Below, piece after piece: positions 6,014 to 8,705 of a DNA stretch of 8,705 bases; position 1 is the first letter of the stretch, and each line of letters opens with the position of its first letter. Source of the DNA: an archaeon (lineage in GTDB: Archaea > Thermoproteota > Nitrososphaeria > Nitrososphaerales > CADDZS01); assembly GCA_021792315.1 (NCBI GenBank), contig JAJYUX010000071.1:1-8705 (forward strand), given 5' to 3'. The position numbers and the translations under genes were made by a program. The notes beneath the pieces were generated by a model. It was not told the DNA's origin and ran no database searches. It was given only the letters and a program-made list of their open reading frames with translations.

Positions 6014-7348
6014 TTACGAACCTCCAACCTTTCGAAGTTGCTCCACCTTGGAGATCAGTTTGGAAAATAAATCGTCGGGCCCTACATCAAGTACTGGTAC
6101 TCCGAGCGCGGCGGCTTCCCGAAGCATTACTTGCCTCTCCTTGTACATATGGGTGGTTCTTATCGAATAGATCATTCGATCCATTCCTTTGATATCGTGG
6201 GATTCAAACAGTGGAGTGAACGGGGACATTACGATAACTTGATGGTGCATCGCTACGAGTTGCTTTAGCGAACTGAGATCGCTCTTCGAATCCAGATCAG
6301 TTATAACAAAGATCAGAGCCCTACCCTTGATTTTACCCAGAGCCATAGCCCGTTTCACTCCGTCGGCCAGAGCATTCTCAGTAGACAAGCCTGGTGTGAT
6401 GTTCCCGAGCAGGCGCATGATAAGACTGGTCTGCACAGAACCACGTGCTAGTGGAATAACTGTTGCAGGTCCGGAACCATGGAAAACCGTTATGCCCAAA
6501 AAGTCTCCGCGTTTCGAAAGATAAGCTACGAGAGATGCGATAGATCTTATTGCAAAGTCAAGCTTTGTCTCACCGGCCCTGCCGTACGACATTGTATCAG
6601 TTGCATCCAGTAAGACCATGACATTAAGCTGGGTTTCTGCGTAAAAGTCCCTCACCATCAAACGACCGGTGCGGGCAGTCGCTCTCCACTCAACTCTCTT
6701 GTAGGGGTCTCCCTGAGTGTATTGCCTTATGTCTGCAAAGTCTGTTCCCTCTCCCTTCTTCGTGGAAGCCAGACTTCCTCCGTATGTAGAGACAGACACC
6801 GTGGCGAGAGCTCCTCTCTCGAGCTCCCTGATACGGGGTGTAACTTCAACTATCGTTTGCACTTCGACATTTCTTTCATAGAAAAACAATCCAGCAATGT
6901 CGCGAAGTATCAGGTGAACTGTACCGAAAGTCTGTTTTCCGACAGAAGTAAGTCTGAGTTTGTAGGTGAGATTTGTGTATCCTCGGGAGGGCACACTGAT
7001 CAATGTGGAATTAGAGCCGTCTACTAATCTCAGGAATGGGGGATACGAATCAAAAATCTCGAGAGAAAGTCGAAGCATGGTTCTATTGACCATAGTGAGC
7101 GTCACCTCGAGTTCTTTTCCCTCATCAATCCTTTCCTGTACGTTTCGTGTTACCTCAAGCCGGTTCAGCACACTCGTTTTCATTTGAAGGATAAGCCGTG
7201 ACGCATAGTAATACATCAAAAGGCCGATCCCTACGTACAAGAAGGCAGCAGCGCTTGAAGCGAATATCAGACCGAACGCGATCAGCACGGAAGAAAGTAG
7301 TATCAGAACGTTCCCTCTCGGCGTGCGTTCGAAAGGCATTCGTGTCAC
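6014..7348 (-). CDS. DUF58 family protein with vWA-like domain, membrane-anchored (444 aa)
   Basis: Two helices near residues 13-30 and 32-52 anchor the protein. A beta-rich segment (60-175) follows, then the DUF58 signature: '[18 protein letters not shown]' (199-216), '[18 protein letters not shown]' (218-235) and 'LLDATDTM' (246-253). The last is the vWA MIDAS region, here D248-x-T-x-T252, a conservative change from Asp-x-Ser-x-Ser; 'VITDLD' (348-353) is the matching later strand. DUF58 proteins are standard partners of MoxR ATPases, which act on vWA-like clients. The gene overlaps MoxR by GTGA and is followed after 2 nt by the polytopic membrane protein. GTG at 7348 is chosen for the overlap; ATG at 7339, the fourth codon, is possible. 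I see no clear Shine-Dalgarno for either. Domain call is strong, role inferred. Confidence 0.92.
   Translation of the reverse strand: MTRMPFERTPRGNVLILLSSVLIAFGLIFASSAAAFLYVGIGLLMYYYASRLILQMKTSVLNRLEVTRNVQERIDEGKELEVTLTMVNRTMLRLSLEIFDSYPPFLRLVDGSNSTLISVPSRGYTNLTYKLRLTSVGKQTFGTVHLILRDIAGLFFYERNVEVQTIVEVTPRIRELERGALATVSVSTYGGSLASTKKGEGTDFADIRQYTQGDPYKRVEWRATARTGRLMVRDFYAETQLNVMVLLDATDTMSYGRAGETKLDFAIRSIASLVAYLSKRGDFLGITVFHGSGPATVIPLARGSVQTSLIMRLLGNITPGLSTENALADGVKRAMALGKIKGRALIFVITDLDSKSDLSSLKQLVAMHHQVIVMSPFTPLFESHDIKGMDRMIYSIRTTHMYKERQVMLREAAALGVPVLDVGPDDLFSKLISKVEQLRKVGGS
6020..6025 (-). promoter_or_regulatory. Shine-Dalgarno GGAGGT for the TTG-started polytopic membrane protein
   Basis: On the minus strand GGAGGT lies 8 nt before the TTG at 6011-6009. 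It also encodes Gly-Gly at the very end of the DUF58 protein. This perfect match decides the TTG start over the later ATG at codon 11. Confidence 0.75.
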
Positions 7349-8274
7349 GGAGATTTTGCATTCTTCAATAATTCGCTTACGACAGATTCCTTAGTTACTC
7401 CATCTAGCACAGCCTCTTGATTCAAAACTAGTCTGTGTGCCATGACATGCGGGGCAACGCGCTTCACGTCGTCTGGAATCACGTAGTCTCGGTTCTGGAT
7501 CACGGCGATTGCTGAAGCTGCTGCTTGCAGAGAAATGTTCGCTCTTGGAGAGCCTCCGAGTCTGACTGACTTATGGGTTCGAGAGTTCTCTACAAGATCG
7601 ATGATGTAAGATTTCACAGAATCGTCGACATTGACTCTACCTGCTTTCTCGACCAGTCCTATGAGACCTTTCTCATCCAGAACCGCATCAATCTTAGGGC
7701 GTTGCGTCTTAAAATTCTTGAGCATCTGCATTGATTCTTCTCTGGTGGGATATCCGATCATTATTCTCATGAGAAATCTGTCCACCTGCGCTTCTGGCAA
7801 TGGATACGTACCTTCGAATTCTACAGGGTTCTGAGTCGCGAGAACTGTGAAAGTGCTCGGGAGCTTCATTGAGGTGCCCTCGATCGTCACTTGTCTCTCT
7901 TGCATCGCTTCCAAAAGTGCGGACTGAGTCTTCGGAGAAGCTCTATTGATCTCGTCTGCCAGTATGATATTTCCGAAAATCGGACCCCTCTTCAATTTGA
8001 AATCTGCTTCCTTTTGATCAAAGACGTAGGTTCCGAGAATGTCAGACGGAAGAAGGTCTGGTGTGAATTGAATTCGCTGAAACTGAAGACTCATGGAGTC
8101 TGCAAGAGCTTTCGCCATTGTAGTCTTTGCAACGCCGGGAACACCTTCGAGTAATACATGGCCGCCTGCAATGAGAGAAGCAAGTATCATGTTGAGCTCC
8201 TCTTTCTTTCCTACGATCACCTTCGATACTTCGGAAATGACAGCGTCAGACGATTGAACTATTGGTTGCGCCAA
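7345..8274 (-). CDS. MoxR family AAA+ ATPase (309 aa)
   Basis: This is a full-length MoxR protein. It shows '[12 protein letters not shown]' (20-31), Walker A GVPGVAKT (44-51), Walker B ILADE (104-108), the sensor-1 'LATQNP' with Asn149, an arginine-finger region 'EAQVDRF' (161-167), and sensor 2 in 'GSPRA' (241-245). The C-terminal helical lid ('[18 protein letters not shown]') is typical. MoxR ATPases form hexameric rings and use ATP to mature or remodel partner complexes, usually those with vWA proteins; the DUF58 gene directly downstream is the expected partner. TTG at 8274 is supported by GAGGT (8288-8284) 9 nt upstream and by the normal family N-terminus. It is the first gene of the operon, with about 270 nt of non-coding DNA before it. 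The stop overlaps the DUF58 start. Confidence 0.95.
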   Translation of the reverse strand: MAQPIVQSSDAVISEVSKVIVGKKEELNMILASLIAGGHVLLEGVPGVAKTTMAKALADSMSLQFQRIQFTPDLLPSDILGTYVFDQKEADFKLKRGPIFGNIILADEINRASPKTQSALLEAMQERQVTIEGTSMKLPSTFTVLATQNPVEFEGTYPLPEAQVDRFLMRIMIGYPTREESMQMLKNFKTQRPKIDAVLDEKGLIGLVEKAGRVNVDDSVKSYIIDLVENSRTHKSVRLGGSPRANISLQAAASAIAVIQNRDYVIPDDVKRVAPHVMAHRLVLNQEAVLDGVTKESVVSELLKNAKSP

Positions 8275-8283
8275 TCTAGTTGA

Positions 8284-8288
8284 ACCTC
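8284..8288 (-). promoter_or_regulatory. Shine-Dalgarno GAGGT for the MoxR gene
   Basis: On the minus strand GAGGT (within GTGAGGTT) lies 9 nt before the TTG at 8274-8272. It supports the TTG start. Confidence 0.6.
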
Positions 8289-8321
8289 ACAGCAATTTTA
8301 GGAGAATTTTCACATTTCTGC

Positions 8322-8334
8322 AATTATTAGAAAT
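8322..8334 (-). promoter_or_regulatory. Candidate archaeal promoter of the MoxR operon
   Basis: The minus strand reads TTTCTAATAATTG, an AT-rich TATA-like element. Initiation about 25 nt on would fall near 8300, leaving a leader of about 25 nt that includes the GAGGT at 8288-8284. A second candidate, CTTTTAATAGC (8373-8363), would give a leader of about 65 nt. Which is used cannot be told from sequence alone. Confidence 0.3.
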
Positions 8335-8389
8335 CACAACTTATCGCCGCCAATGAGCTAATGCTATTAAAAGATTATCAGCAGAAATT

Positions 8390-8402
8390 CGATTTGAAAT
8401 CG
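8390..8402. repeat. 13-bp perfect palindrome between the MoxR operon and the DUF2203 gene
   Basis: CGATTT (8390-8395) and AAATCG (8397-8402) are exact reverse complements around a single G. The compact form suits a helix-turn-helix dimer site more than an RNA hairpin, since no loop is possible without opening the stem. It lies about 25 nt beyond a plus-strand TATA-like TATTAAAAG (8365-8373) and upstream of both MoxR promoter candidates, so it could act on either gene. No second copy was noticed in the window. Confidence 0.35.
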
Positions 8403-8514
8403 CTGTTGGAGGGTGTTTTTCATAGAACATTGACACGCTTTGCTCAAGATTCTCTTTGATCGGAGAAAGGAGACTAATTAAGACTGAGGTAGTTTCTTTG
8501 ATGACGTTACGTTC

Positions 8515-8520
8515 TTTAAG
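8515..8520 (+). promoter_or_regulatory. Possible TATA element for a leaderless DUF2203 transcript
   Basis: TTTAAG at 8515-8520 is centred about 31 nt before the ATG at 8549, close to the spacing expected if transcription starts at or just before the start codon. There is no Shine-Dalgarno before that ATG, which fits a leaderless mRNA, common in archaea. Confidence 0.3.
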
Positions 8521-8548
8521 AAGAGAAATTTCAGCTTGTCCCTGATCT

Positions 8549-8705
8549 ATGGTTCACTTCTTCACTCCAGAAGAGGCAAACAAGAGACTGCCAGATGTGC
8601 GGAAACTGGCATTTAGGATCTCTGAGCTGAAAAAAGAACTTGATTCAGGGAAACTCTCCGGGAACGACAGAAAAAGCGCGATAGATCAGATTGCCATTAA
8701 CATGT
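8549..8705 (+). CDS. DUF2203 family protein, N-terminal part (3' end outside window)
   Basis: The 52 visible residues begin 'MVHFFTPEEANKRLPDVRKL', the hallmark opening of DUF2203 proteins (aromatic pair, then 'TPEEAN..LP'), and continue into a charged helix 'RISELKKELDSGKLSGNDRK'. Family members are small, mostly helical cytoplasmic proteins of unknown function, usually a little over 100 residues. An in-frame TGA six bases before the ATG (8540-8545 region) excludes a longer start; the earlier in-frame ATG at 8501 runs into that stop after 14 codons. The gene is divergent from the MoxR operon and may share regulation with it through the 274-nt spacer. Confidence 0.78.
   Translation, partial: MVHFFTPEEANKRLPDVRKLAFRISELKKELDSGKLSGNDRKSAIDQIAINM

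Noticed and set aside
5698..6027. A 109-codon minus-strand frame overlapping the start of the 7-helix membrane protein
   Set aside because: It shares the strand but not the frame with a protein that has a perfect Shine-Dalgarno and clear membrane helices; its own translation looks like noise.
7345..8274. Considered whether the MoxR ATPase marks a MoxR-vWA defence or ternary conflict system
   Set aside because: The neighbours are DUF58, DUF4129 and DUF4350 membrane proteins, the ordinary housekeeping-type MoxR context, with no effector nuclease or protease nearby.
1..8705. CRISPR array, transposase, IS ends, tRNA, rRNA, integrase or defence genes
   Set aside because: No spaced repeats, terminal inverted repeats, tRNA arms or nuclease, integrase or transposase motifs were seen on either strand.

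Overview
The window looks archaeal. Ribosome binding sites match the archaeal anti-Shine-Dalgarno (GGAGGT before 6011, GAGGTGA before 3715). Start codons are mostly GTG, TTG or even CTG. Genes overlap by 4 nt, possible promoters are TATA-like rather than -35/-10, and the secreted domains are Ser/Asn/Thr rich with many N-glycosylation sequons. A Thermoproteota/Nitrososphaerota-type genome is my best guess, but this is inference with no marker gene to fix it. Base composition is moderate by eye and gene density is high.

Layout. (1) 1-391, minus strand: the N-terminal 130 residues of a MacB/FtsX-type ABC transporter permease, running off the left edge. (2) 392-504: a short divergent intergenic region with two abutting inverted repeats; the second buries the ribosome binding site of the next gene. 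(3) 505-2126, plus strand: a two-gene unit joined by an ATGA overlap, a cytoplasmic clan GH-A-like TIM-barrel glycosidase and a four-helix membrane protein of unknown function. (4) 2127-2275: a convergent intergenic region with no gene. (5) 8274 down to 2276, minus strand: a tight six-gene operon in the order MoxR AAA+ ATPase, DUF58/vWA-like protein, polytopic membrane protein, two-helix mini-membrane protein, DUF4129 protein, DUF4350 protein. (6) 8275-8548: a divergent intergenic region holding promoter candidates and a 13-bp palindrome. (7) 8549-8705, plus strand: the start of a DUF2203 protein, cut by the right edge.

How the genes work together. MoxR ATPases are chaperone-like partners of vWA proteins, and MoxR and DUF58 are a classic pair. 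In many bacteria the pair sits with DUF4129 and DUF4350 membrane proteins, often with transglutaminase, SpoIIM or RDD proteins. Here the ATPase and DUF58 protein are followed by two unrecognised membrane proteins, then by two proteins with the same plan: N-terminal export signal or anchor, Ser/Asn-rich outer domain, one membrane helix, and a cytoplasmic C-terminal domain. All N-glycosylation sequons of these two lie before the helix and none after it. The simplest reading is an envelope complex that the MoxR ATPase assembles or remodels from inside. What it does is unknown.

The most useful corrections are the DUF4350 start (CTG at 3715, which restores the missing N-terminal membrane anchor) and the small membrane protein start (ATG at 5018).
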